From NCBI GenBank assembly GCA_937958365.1, contig CALFEW010000793.1, positions 1 through 7,096 on the forward strand: a DNA stretch of 7,096 nt. The letters are read 5' to 3'. Origin of the DNA: an uncultured Chloroflexota bacterium (lineage in GTDB: Bacteria; Chloroflexota; Anaerolineae; Promineifilales; Promineifilaceae). Below are positions 1-5,631 of the stretch, piece after piece (the first letter of the stretch is position 1; every line of letters begins with the position of its first letter). Below the pieces are notes generated by a model that was given only the letters and a program-made list of their open reading frames with translations, was not told where the DNA came from and did no database searches. The position numbers and the translations under genes were made by a program.

Positions 1-265
1 GCCCGGCCACGGTGGCCTGTTCCGCGCGGGCCAGCGCCCCGGCAATGGCCAGGGGGATAAAGTCCACGCCATCGGCGACCCAACCGCGCCGCGCCAGATA
101 AATGCTGGAACGGCCGTAACCACAGCCCAAATCCAACATCCGCCCCGCTGGCATCTGATCCGCCATCTCAATCACCTCTGGCGGCGGCAGTTCATCATCC
201 CAGGGGACTCTGCCTTCTTCGTAACGTTCCTTTAAGCGGTTGAATACTTCATCTTCGGCCATCAT
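1..265 (-). CDS. SAM-dependent class I methyltransferase, N-terminal 88 residues (truncated by window edge)
   Basis: This is the start of a gene read on the minus strand that leaves the window at position 1, so only about 88 codons are visible. The translation begins MMAEDEVFNRLKERYEEG and reaches a clear class I methyltransferase motif I, MLDLGCGYGRSSIYLARRG at about residues 43-61. It is followed by the acidic end of strand beta-2 (GVDF, about residues 66-69) and PLAIAGALARAE. The glycine-rich loop binds S-adenosylmethionine and the acidic residue normally holds the ribose. The substrate cannot be told, because the acceptor-binding C-terminal part is outside the window. Two adjacent ATGs are possible (263-265 and 260-262). 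The minus-strand Shine-Dalgarno AAGGAGAGA abuts the first and has better spacing, about 6 nt, for the second, so the true start may be one codon later. It is divergent from the DUF309 gene, with an 83-bp gap. The family call is firm; the function is open. Confidence 0.85.
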   Translation of the reverse strand, partial: MMAEDEVFNRLKERYEEGRVPWDDELPPPEVIEMADQMPAGRMLDLGCGYGRSSIYLARRGWVADGVDFIPLAIAGALARAEQATVAG

Positions 266-336
266 TCTCTCCTTACCAGACGTACAAGTTTAGCACGGCA
301 ACGGCCGTTCCTCTACCTCTCTCCCGACATCCTTGT

Positions 337-348
337 TACAATGGCTTC
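337..348 (+). promoter_or_regulatory. -10 box (TACAAT) directly abutting the DUF309 gene start; probable leaderless promoter
   Basis: TACAAT at 337-342 matches the sigma-70 -10 consensus at five of six positions and lies 6 nt before the ATG at 349. Initiation would therefore fall on or next to the A of ATG. No Shine-Dalgarno sequence is visible upstream; the preceding bases are pyrimidine-rich. No good -35 hexamer is seen at 16-18 bp spacing, which lowers confidence. Confidence 0.45.
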
Positions 349-1215
349 ATGGACACCCAAACAAATCCCCCACTCATCGTCGCTTTTGTCGCCGACCTGA
401 TGTTTACTACCCGCATTGCCAACGTGGCGCAAGCCCTGGGGTATCAACTCATGTGGATTGGTGACGTCAGCGCCATCGCCGATGGCGACCTCACCGGATA
501 TACGGCCGTCACCGCTCCCGAATCGCCCGGCGAACCCTTACACGGCCAGGCCGGTCAGCTCTTTGAAAAACTCACCGCCTGGCAGCCGGCTTTGCTCCTG
601 TTTGACCTGAACAACGACGCCATCCCGTGGGCGCGCTGGATCGCCCTGCTCAAATCTTCGCCGGCCACCCGCCGCCTGCCCATCCTCTGTTTTGGTTCTC
701 ACATGGACGTGACGGCGACCCAAACGGCCCGCAGCGCCGGCGCCGACATCGTCGTGGCCCGCTCCCGGTTTACCGCCGAGATGGGCGAATTGTTTGCGAG
801 ATACGGCCGTATTCCCGACACACACGCCCTGGCCGAAACCTGCGCCCAACCCCTGACCGATCTGGCCCGCCGCGGTATCGCCCTGTTCAACGAAGGCGCT
901 TACTACAAATGCCACGACGACCTGGAAGAAGCCTGGCGGCAAGACGATACGCCCGGCCGTGATCTGTATCAGGGTATTTTGCAGGTAGGCATCGCCTTGT
1001 ACCAGGTGGAACGTGGGAATTATCGTGGCGCCGTCAAAATGCTCTTGCGTGTACGCCAATGGCTGGAACCCTTGCCGGCCGTTTGCCGGGGGGTCAACGT
1101 TGCCCGCCTGCGAACCAATGTAGAGAGTTATTATACGGCCGTTACCACCCTCGGCCCGAACGCTATCAGCCAATTCGATTGGTCCCTGGTAGAACCGGTA
1201 GAACTGACAGAATAG
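349..1215 (+). CDS. Receiver-like domain fused to a DUF309 domain protein, 288 aa
   Basis: The C-terminal half (about residues 172-265) carries the DUF309 signature. It has RRGIALFNEGAYYKCHDDLE with a conserved-type H189 and E193/E194, then W196, then YQGILQVGIALYQVERGNY (from Y207) and a helical LLRVRQWLEPLP. DUF309 is an all-helical family of unknown biochemical role found in bacteria and plastids. The N-terminal 150 residues look like a degraded CheY-type alpha/beta fold: LIVAFVADLMF (beta-1), ALLLFDLNN with D86 where the phospho-Asp sits (beta-3), LPILCFGSH (beta-4) and SAGADIVVARSRF (alpha-4/beta-5). The usual beta-5 Lys and the paired acidic residues after beta-1 are not evident, so phosphorylation is doubtful. 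There is no signal peptide or membrane segment, so it is probably cytosolic. The start at 349 is chosen because a -10 box ends 6 nt before it. The gene converges on the ATPase gene. The DUF309 call is firm; the receiver resemblance is inferred from pattern only. Confidence 0.82.
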   Translation: MDTQTNPPLIVAFVADLMFTTRIANVAQALGYQLMWIGDVSAIADGDLTGYTAVTAPESPGEPLHGQAGQLFEKLTAWQPALLLFDLNNDAIPWARWIALLKSSPATRRLPILCFGSHMDVTATQTARSAGADIVVARSRFTAEMGELFARYGRIPDTHALAETCAQPLTDLARRGIALFNEGAYYKCHDDLEEAWRQDDTPGRDLYQGILQVGIALYQVERGNYRGAVKMLLRVRQWLEPLPAVCRGVNVARLRTNVESYYTAVTTLGPNAISQFDWSLVEPVELTE

Positions 1216-1307
1216 TATTCCGTGAACCGTGTTCCGTAAACCGTAGGCGTTATTCACCAAAGATAGCGCCCACCAATCACGGCTTACGGATTACGGATTA
1301 CGGATTA
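1216..1307. repeat. Heptad-repeat inverted element between convergent genes
   Basis: The left arm at 1216-1243 is four 7-bp units: TATTCCG, TGAACCG, TGTTCCG, TAAACCG. The right arm at 1280-1307 is four units of the opposite sense: CGGCTTA then CGGATTA three times, running into CGAACTA over the ATPase stop codon. The arms pair in register, with each CCG facing CGG and A/T-rich spacers in between. Inside lies a second stem, GGCGTTAT (1246-1253) with ATAGCGCC (1263-1270), containing one G-T pair and a 9-nt loop. The element fills the whole gap between the DUF309 stop and the ATPase stop, so it could end transcription from both sides. There is no clear T-tract, so intrinsic termination is only a possibility. 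Confidence 0.8.
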
Positions 1308-1311
1308 CGAA

Positions 1312-4044
1312 CTACCGCGCCGCTCTCACACGCCGGACCCATTTCACAGTTTCTACTGCCGCGAAAACGATGGTGCTGAGTACCAGGCTGATCGCCAGGT
1401 CCTTCGCCGACAGCGGGACAGTCTTGAAAATCTTTTGCAAAGGCGTCACATAGATTAGCGCCATTTGCAGGGCGAACGTCGCCACGACCGCCACAATCAT
1501 CATGCGGTTGCCAAAAAAACCGATGCGGAACACCGAATCCACGTTCGAGCGAATCGCTAAAGCGTTCCCCATTTGCGCCAGGGTCAACGTCGTAAAGACC
1601 ATCGTCTGCCAGGTGTCCCCTTCGGGCAACGAAACGCCGGGGATGTAATAAAAGAAGCCGGTCAGCAGCGAAACCAGCCCCATAAGGATACCCACCCAAA
1701 CGATGTCCAGGCCCAATCCCCGGCCAAAAATGTTCTCTTTGGGGTGGAACGGTTTCCGCTCCATGATACCTCGTTCCCCTTTTTCAATCGCCAGAGCCAG
1801 CCCAGGCACGCCATCCGTCACCAGATTGATCCACAAAATTTGCAGCGGAACCAGCGGCAGCGGCATTCCCAGGAAAGGCGCTGCCAGCATCACGATCAGT
1901 TCGCCGGTATTGCTGGAGAGCGTGTAGCGAATAAACTTGCGGATGTTGTCGAAGATAATGCGTCCTTCTTCAACGGCCGCCACAATCGTGGCAAAATTAT
2001 CGTCCAGCAGCACCATGTCGGCCGCTTCTTTGGAAACATCGGTGCCGGTAATGCCCATCGCCACGCCAATTTCCGACTTTTTCAGCGCTGGCGCATCGTT
2101 CACGCCATCCCCGGTCATGGCGACGATGTGCCCTTTGTCTTGCAAGGCCTTAACGATGTTCAGCTTATGCTCCGGCGAAACACGGGCATAAACCGATACA
2201 TCTTCGACCATATCTTCCAATTCTTGCAGACTGAGTTCAGCCAATTGATGGCCGGTGATGTAATTATCGTTATCCGTAATATCCAGGTTTTGGGCGATGT
2301 GCAGCGCAGTCAGCGGGTGGTCACCGGTAATCATGACCGGACGAATGCCGGCGCGCCATGCCGTTTGTACGGCGCTTTTGACTTCCGGCCGTGGCGGATC
2401 AATCATGGCGATCAGGCCGACGAAAATCATATCGGCTTCAACATCTTCCTCGCGCACAAATTCGCTGGAGTCTAAGGGGCGGAAGGCGACGCCCAACACA
2501 CGCTGCCCTTTCTGGGCATAGCCGGAATTAGCGGCCAGAATGCGCTCGCGTATTTCCGGGTCCAACGGCACGATTGTGTTTAGCTCGCCTTCCCACAAGT
2601 AGTTGGAAACTTCAAGCAAACTATCCACGCCTCCTTTAGCAAAAGCGACGTAAGGCGAACGGAACTCGATACCGGTTCCTTCAGGAATCGTGCCTTGCAC
2701 GCGATGAATGGTGGTCATGCGTTTGCGTTCAGACGTGAAGGGGACTTCGGCTTCTCGGGGCCATACGGCTTCCAACTGCTCTTTTTCATAGCCGATTTGG
2801 GCGGCAGCCACAACCAGCGCGCCTTCGGTGGGGTCGCCGATGGTCCGTTGGACGCCATCTTCTTGCTGGATGACAGCATCATTGCATAAAGCGCTGGCCT
2901 TGATGAGCAGGCTCAGGGTGCGATTTTGGGGTGTGGCGGTGGGGTGTAGTTCGGCGTGCAGAATCGCGCCACGTTTGTCTACCAGGGCTTCCATCTCCTG
3001 GGTGTGGCCGGCGACATCCAGCGCAGTGACCGTCATGCGGTTTTGGGTGAGCGTGCCGGTTTTGTCGGAACAGATGACGGTGACAGAGCCGAGGGTTTCG
3101 ACGGCCGGTAGTTTGCGGATGAGGGCGTTACGCTTCAGCATTCGCTGCGAGCCTAAAGCCAGCGTCACGGAAACGACGGCCGGTAGCCCTTCTGGCACAA
3201 CGGCGACGGCCATGCTGATCGCTGTCAGCACCAGGACCTGCCAATTTTCGCCGCGCAGCAGCCCCAACACAATGACGATGGCAATGATGGCCAGCGACAC
3301 CCAGCCCAGGCTGATGCCCAATTGGGCCAGGCGGCGCTGCAAGGGGGTTTGTTCTTGTTTGACGCTTTGGATGAGGTCGGCGATGTTGCCTAGTTCGGTT
3401 TTCATGCCGGTGTCGGTGATCACGGCCGTTCCCCGACCATAAGAGATCACCGTCCCCATAAAGATCATGTTGCGCCGGTCGCCAATGGCTTTATCCGATC
3501 CTGGCAGCGGGTCGGCCGTTTTGGTTACGGCTTCGGACTCACCGGTGAGGGCGGCTTCTTCAATTTTGAGGTTGATGCTGGTGAGCAAACGGCCGTCGGC
3601 CGGAATCAGATTACCCGCTTCCAACATGACCACATCGCCAGGAACCAGTTCACGGGCCGAGATTTCTTCGATACGGCCGTCGCGCCGCACCTTCACCGTC
3701 GGCACAGCCAGCTTCTTCAGCGCCGCCACCGCCTGCTCCGCCCGGTACTCCTGCGAAAAGCCGATGACCGCATTGATCACCACAATCGCCATGATCACAA
3801 TCACGTCCACATATTCCTGCAAGACCAGCGACACCAGCGCCGCAATAAACAGGATCACGACCATCACATCTTTAAACTGGTCCAACAAAATCAGCCAGGG
3901 ACTTTTTGTTCCCCGGTCAATCAGTTCATTTAAGCCATACTGGCTCAGGCGCTCTTGCGCCTCGGCCTTAGACAGACCATCGTTCGCTGATGTCTGCAAC
4001 TCTTTTGCTACGGCTTCAACGTCCAATTTGTACCAATCGCTCAT
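1312..4044 (-). CDS. P-type Ca2+-transporting ATPase (type IIA, SERCA/PMR1-like), 910 aa
   Basis: An integral-membrane pump that uses ATP to export or sequester Ca2+ (possibly Mn2+) through an aspartyl-phosphate intermediate. All P-type landmarks are present: an N-terminal cation-ATPase region; actuator-domain TGES at 167-170; M4 VPEGLP with E285; phosphorylation motif CSDKTGTLT with D327; nucleotide-binding FTSERKRM near 436-443 with K441; DPPRP at 549-553; TGDHPLTA at 573-580; and hinge MTGDGVNDAP at 643-652. Ten hydrophobic segments are visible: about 58-76, 78-96, 243-263, 269-298, 706-722, 730-753, 779-799, 812-830, 846-866 and 883-900. Against SERCA, site II is complete (E285, N740, D744). 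Site I keeps N712, E715, T743 and D744 but has Q824 where SERCA has E908. The length suits bacterial and PMR1-type pumps. The start at 4044 gives MSDWYKLDVEAVAKEL, preceded by a modest GGGAAGGG ribosome site. It is transcribed alone, divergent from the PIG-L gene. The Ca2+ assignment is strong at family level, though some homologues move Na+/K+ or Mn2+. Confidence 0.95.
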   Translation of the reverse strand: MSDWYKLDVEAVAKELQTSANDGLSKAEAQERLSQYGLNELIDRGTKSPWLILLDQFKDVMVVILFIAALVSLVLQEYVDVIVIMAIVVINAVIGFSQEYRAEQAVAALKKLAVPTVKVRRDGRIEEISARELVPGDVVMLEAGNLIPADGRLLTSINLKIEEAALTGESEAVTKTADPLPGSDKAIGDRRNMIFMGTVISYGRGTAVITDTGMKTELGNIADLIQSVKQEQTPLQRRLAQLGISLGWVSLAIIAIVIVLGLLRGENWQVLVLTAISMAVAVVPEGLPAVVSVTLALGSQRMLKRNALIRKLPAVETLGSVTVICSDKTGTLTQNRMTVTALDVAGHTQEMEALVDKRGAILHAELHPTATPQNRTLSLLIKASALCNDAVIQQEDGVQRTIGDPTEGALVVAAAQIGYEKEQLEAVWPREAEVPFTSERKRMTTIHRVQGTIPEGTGIEFRSPYVAFAKGGVDSLLEVSNYLWEGELNTIVPLDPEIRERILAANSGYAQKGQRVLGVAFRPLDSSEFVREEDVEADMIFVGLIAMIDPPRPEVKSAVQTAWRAGIRPVMITGDHPLTALHIAQNLDITDNDNYITGHQLAELSLQELEDMVEDVSVYARVSPEHKLNIVKALQDKGHIVAMTGDGVNDAPALKKSEIGVAMGITGTDVSKEAADMVLLDDNFATIVAAVEEGRIIFDNIRKFIRYTLSSNTGELIVMLAAPFLGMPLPLVPLQILWINLVTDGVPGLALAIEKGERGIMERKPFHPKENIFGRGLGLDIVWVGILMGLVSLLTGFFYYIPGVSLPEGDTWQTMVFTTLTLAQMGNALAIRSNVDSVFRIGFFGNRMMIVAVVATFALQMALIYVTPLQKIFKTVPLSAKDLAISLVLSTIVFAAVETVKWVRRVRAAR

Positions 4045-4099
4045 GAATGAACCCTTCCCATTTTCGAGTACACGTGGCTGCGTGCGCCAATTGTTGACG

Positions 4100-4126
4100 A
4101 TAATATGTGTCAGCCAAGTATATCAA
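4100..4126 (-). promoter_or_regulatory. Candidate minus-strand promoter for the Ca2+ ATPase gene
   Basis: On the minus strand TTGATA (4126-4121) resembles a -35 box with one mismatch and TATTAT (4105-4100) resembles a -10 box. The spacing is 15 bp, shorter than ideal; TATCGT at 4102-4097 would give 18 bp but is a poorer match. The segment is AT-rich in an otherwise GC-rich window and leaves a leader of about 50 nt before the ATG at 4044. Supported only by motif resemblance. Confidence 0.35.
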
Positions 4127-4205
4127 GGACGACAAAACAAACCAGACGCCCAAACCAAAGCCCCCTTTGGAGGTGCAGAACCTCTGAGACGTTGGTGAAA
4201 GGTTG

Positions 4206-4233
4206 TATAATCGGCTTCATCAATTTCTGGAGG
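4206..4233 (+). promoter_or_regulatory. -10 box and ribosome binding site that fix the PIG-L start
   Basis: TATAAT at 4206-4211 is a perfect -10 hexamer, placing transcription start near 4218. GGAGG at 4229-4233 then precedes the ATG at 4245 by 11 nt. This argues against the in-frame TTG at 4203, which would lie upstream of the transcript. No convincing -35 hexamer is seen at 17 bp. Confidence 0.55.
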
Positions 4234-4244
4234 CTAATCACCAT

Positions 4245-4985
4245 ATGAGTAATCTGTACGTTCCTGAACGGGCCATGTTTATCTACGCCCACCCCGACGA
4301 CATTGAATTTGGCGTGGCCGGCACGGCCGCTTTATGGGCCAAACGTGGCTGCGAAGTGACCTACGTCGTGCTGACCGATGGCAACGTAGGCAGCCACGAG
4401 GCCGACATGACGGCCGAAAAACTGGCCGAAATCCGCCGCACCGAACAAACGGCCGCTGCCAAAGTAGCCGGCGCCACCTGCCTGTTCCTGGGCGAACACG
4501 ACGGCTTGCTGCAACCCACCCTGGAACTGCGCAAAAAATTGGTCCGTCTGATTCGCCAATATCGCCCCAACGCCGTCGTCTGCGGCGACCCCAGCGTCTA
4601 CTTCCCCAGCGAGGATTACATCAACCATCCCGATCATCGCGCCGCCGGCCAGTTAGCCATAGACGCCGTCTTCCCGGCGGCCGAAATGCATCTGCTCTAC
4701 CCGGATTTGGACGCCGAAGGATTACTGCCGCACAAGGTAAATTACGTCTACGTTTCCTGGCCGTCGCAAAAACCAAACTATTTTGTTGACATCAGCGAAA
4801 CGATTGAGTTAAAGATTGCGGCGCTGCGGCAGCACGCCAGCCAGTTGGGCGATTGGGACCCCAGCCCGCGCATCAAAGAATGGAACGCGGAAACAGGCAA
4901 ACGGGTCGGCTTTCAATATGCCGAGAGTTATTACCGCATCTCCTTGAAACCAGTGGAAGCGCCAACCGAAGAAACGCCGGCCTGA
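4245..4985 (+). CDS. PIG-L family zinc-dependent N-acetyl (LmbE-like) deacetylase, 246 aa
   Basis: The PIG-L/LmbE family removes N-acetyl groups from N-acetylglucosaminyl conjugates, as in MshB and BshB of mycothiol and bacillithiol synthesis and GlcNAc-PI deacetylase. Visible motifs are IYAHPDDIEFG near the N-terminus, with zinc ligands H16 and D19 and general-base D18, and YINHPDHRAAG at 125-135, with H128 as oxyanion/catalytic His and H131 as third zinc ligand. These are assigned by analogy with MshB. A Rossmann-like LTDGNVGSHE at 43-52 and FLGEHDGLL at 81-89 are also typical. There is no signal peptide or membrane segment, so it is probably cytosolic. The last residues, after YYRISLKP, are a short acidic Pro/Glu tail. 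The ATG at 4245 was chosen for its Shine-Dalgarno and the TATAAT upstream; an in-frame TTG at 4203 would add 14 residues but overlaps the promoter. No glycosyltransferase or thiol-synthesis partner lies nearby, so the substrate is unknown. Confidence 0.92.
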   Translation: MSNLYVPERAMFIYAHPDDIEFGVAGTAALWAKRGCEVTYVVLTDGNVGSHEADMTAEKLAEIRRTEQTAAAKVAGATCLFLGEHDGLLQPTLELRKKLVRLIRQYRPNAVVCGDPSVYFPSEDYINHPDHRAAGQLAIDAVFPAAEMHLLYPDLDAEGLLPHKVNYVYVSWPSQKPNYFVDISETIELKIAALRQHASQLGDWDPSPRIKEWNAETGKRVGFQYAESYYRISLKPVEAPTEETPA

Positions 4986-4990
4986 AAGGG

Positions 4991-5161
4991 TGGCGTCTGC
5001 CCTGGTAATCCGTATTCCGTATTCCGTAATCCGTATTCCGAGAACGCTGCCTCCGGCAAACGCCATCAGATTTCGGCACACGGAATACGGCACACGGAAT
5101 ACGGCACACAGAATACGGAATACGGAACACGGAACACGGCACACGGCACACGGATACCAGG
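4991..5161. repeat. Large heptad-repeat inverted element between the PIG-L and clpS genes
   Basis: The left block at 5006-5040 is five 7-bp units: TAATCCG, TATTCCG twice, TAATCCG, TATTCCG. The right block at 5074-5150 is eleven units of the opposite sense, mixing CGGCACA, CGGAATA and CGGAACA with one CAGAATA, and closing with CGGATA. The outermost bases form an imperfect inverted repeat, CCTGGTAATCCG (5001-5012) with CGGATACCAGG (5151-5161), which marks the borders. A competing stem pairs TGGCGTCTGCC (4991-5001) with GGCAAACGCCA (5055-5065) with one mismatch. Same repeat chemistry and layout as the element at 1216-1307, but longer and unequal. It starts 5 nt after the PIG-L stop and ends 16 nt before the clpS -35 box. 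Confidence 0.85.
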
Positions 5162-5177
5162 CCAAACCATCGAACTA

Positions 5178-5206
5178 TTGCGCGGCTTCCTGGCACTCCT
5201 TATAAT
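5178..5206 (+). promoter_or_regulatory. clpS promoter, TTGCGC-17 bp-TATAAT, probably leaderless
   Basis: TTGCGC at 5178-5183 and a perfect TATAAT at 5201-5206 are separated by exactly 17 bp, an ideal sigma-70 layout. The ATG at 5214 follows the -10 box after 7 nt, so the transcript would begin at or beside the start codon. No Shine-Dalgarno is present. This also excludes the in-frame TTG at 5178, which is the -35 box itself. Confidence 0.65.
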
Positions 5207-5213
5207 CCCAGGC

Positions 5214-5525
5214 ATGGCAGCACAGACGTTAATCACCCCGGACGTCCACGAAGAGACCGAGCAGGTAGAAGCATTAGAACCACCATATCGCGTTCTCATC
5301 CACAATGACGAAGTCACGCCGTATGACTTCGTCGTCCTCATCCTGCAAAAAATCTTCCAACTAACTTCTCTGGAAGCCGAACACGTCACCTTCGTAGCGC
5401 ACATGTCTGGCATGGCGTACGTCGCCACGTTACCACGCGCCGAAGCGCAAAAACGGGTGGGGAAAGCCCAATTTGCCGCCAATCTGGAAGGGTATCCTCT
5501 TCAATTTACCATTGAACCGGAGTAG
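5214..5525 (+). CDS. clpS: ATP-dependent Clp protease adaptor ClpS, 103 aa
   Basis: ClpS is a small cytosolic N-recognin that binds proteins with destabilising N-terminal residues and delivers them to the ClpA- or ClpC-type unfoldase. The protein has a variable acidic N-tail (residues 1-22), then the core YRVLIHNDEVTPYDFVVLIL from residue 25, a helix with TSLEAEHVTFVAH, and the usual end PLQFTIEPE. N31, E33 and H63 line up with E. coli N34, D36 and H66, which hold the substrate alpha-amino group; Glu in place of the usual Asp is a conservative change. Y37 lies where E. coli has the pocket gatekeeper M40. The length matches the family. The start at 5214 is chosen because the in-frame TTG at 5178 falls in the promoter. 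No clpA or clpC gene is in the window, so the partner must be encoded elsewhere. Confidence 0.93.
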   Translation: MAAQTLITPDVHEETEQVEALEPPYRVLIHNDEVTPYDFVVLILQKIFQLTSLEAEHVTFVAHMSGMAYVATLPRAEAQKRVGKAQFAANLEGYPLQFTIEPE

Positions 5526-5555
5526 CAGAGCCAATCTATCAACATCCATCAGCCA

Positions 5556-5613
5556 TGCAGAGACCAGAATCCCACCTCTGCGCCTCTGCGTCTCTGCATC
5601 AAGTCATTTTTTT
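5556..5613 (+). repeat. Octamer tandem repeat in a hairpin followed by a T-run (possible terminator of clpS)
   Basis: Three 8-bp units, CCTCTGCG, CCTCTGCG and TCTCTGCA, occupy 5575-5598. TGCAGAGA at 5556-5563 is a perfect inverted copy of TCTCTGCA at 5591-5598, with a 27-nt loop. Seven Ts follow at 5607-5613. The stem is short, the loop long and the T-run starts 8 nt downstream, so termination would be weak or partial. The same T-run leads straight into the next gene's ribosome site. Confidence 0.5.
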
Positions 5614-5631
5614 AGGAGAGTCATGTCATGA
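5614..5631 (+). promoter_or_regulatory. Ribosome binding site with a two-codon upstream ORF overlapping the aminotransferase start
   Basis: AGGAG at 5614-5618 stands 9 nt before the ATG at 5628 and fixes that start. A second ATG at 5623 opens ATG TCA TGA, whose stop codon overlaps the real start as ATGA. The close ATG has only 4 nt of spacing, so the downstream ATG is favoured. Confidence 0.6.

Noticed and set aside
538..1260. Long minus-strand reading frame of 240 codons opposite the DUF309 gene
   Set aside because: It lies antisense to a well-supported domain, has low-complexity Gly/Gln/Val-rich sequence with no recognisable motif and runs through the heptad repeat. It is a shadow of GC-rich codon use.
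1573..2475. Plus-strand reading frame of 300 codons opposite the Ca2+ ATPase
   Set aside because: It is antisense to conserved ATPase motifs and the translation is rich in Arg, Gln, His and Asn without domain features.
4203..4244. Upstream TTG start adding 14 residues to the PIG-L protein
   Set aside because: The codon overlaps the TATAAT box at 4206-4211 and would lie before the transcription start; a GGAGG and ATG follow.
4990..5165. CRISPR array reading of the regularly repeated 7-bp units
   Set aside because: The units are far too short, contiguous without spacers and switch orientation between the two blocks. No cas gene is present.
5178..5213. Upstream TTG start adding 12 hydrophobic residues to ClpS, which would look like a signal peptide
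   Set aside because: The TTG is the -35 box and the segment holds the -10 box; ClpS is cytosolic and the 103-residue form matches the family.
4809..5482. Several overlapping frames through the heptad element giving periodic CRVPCSVFRIPYS-like or NTEHGTRHTAHG-like peptides
   Set aside because: The apparent protein repeats are a direct result of the 7-bp DNA repeat translated in three frames (21-bp period). No start signals support them.
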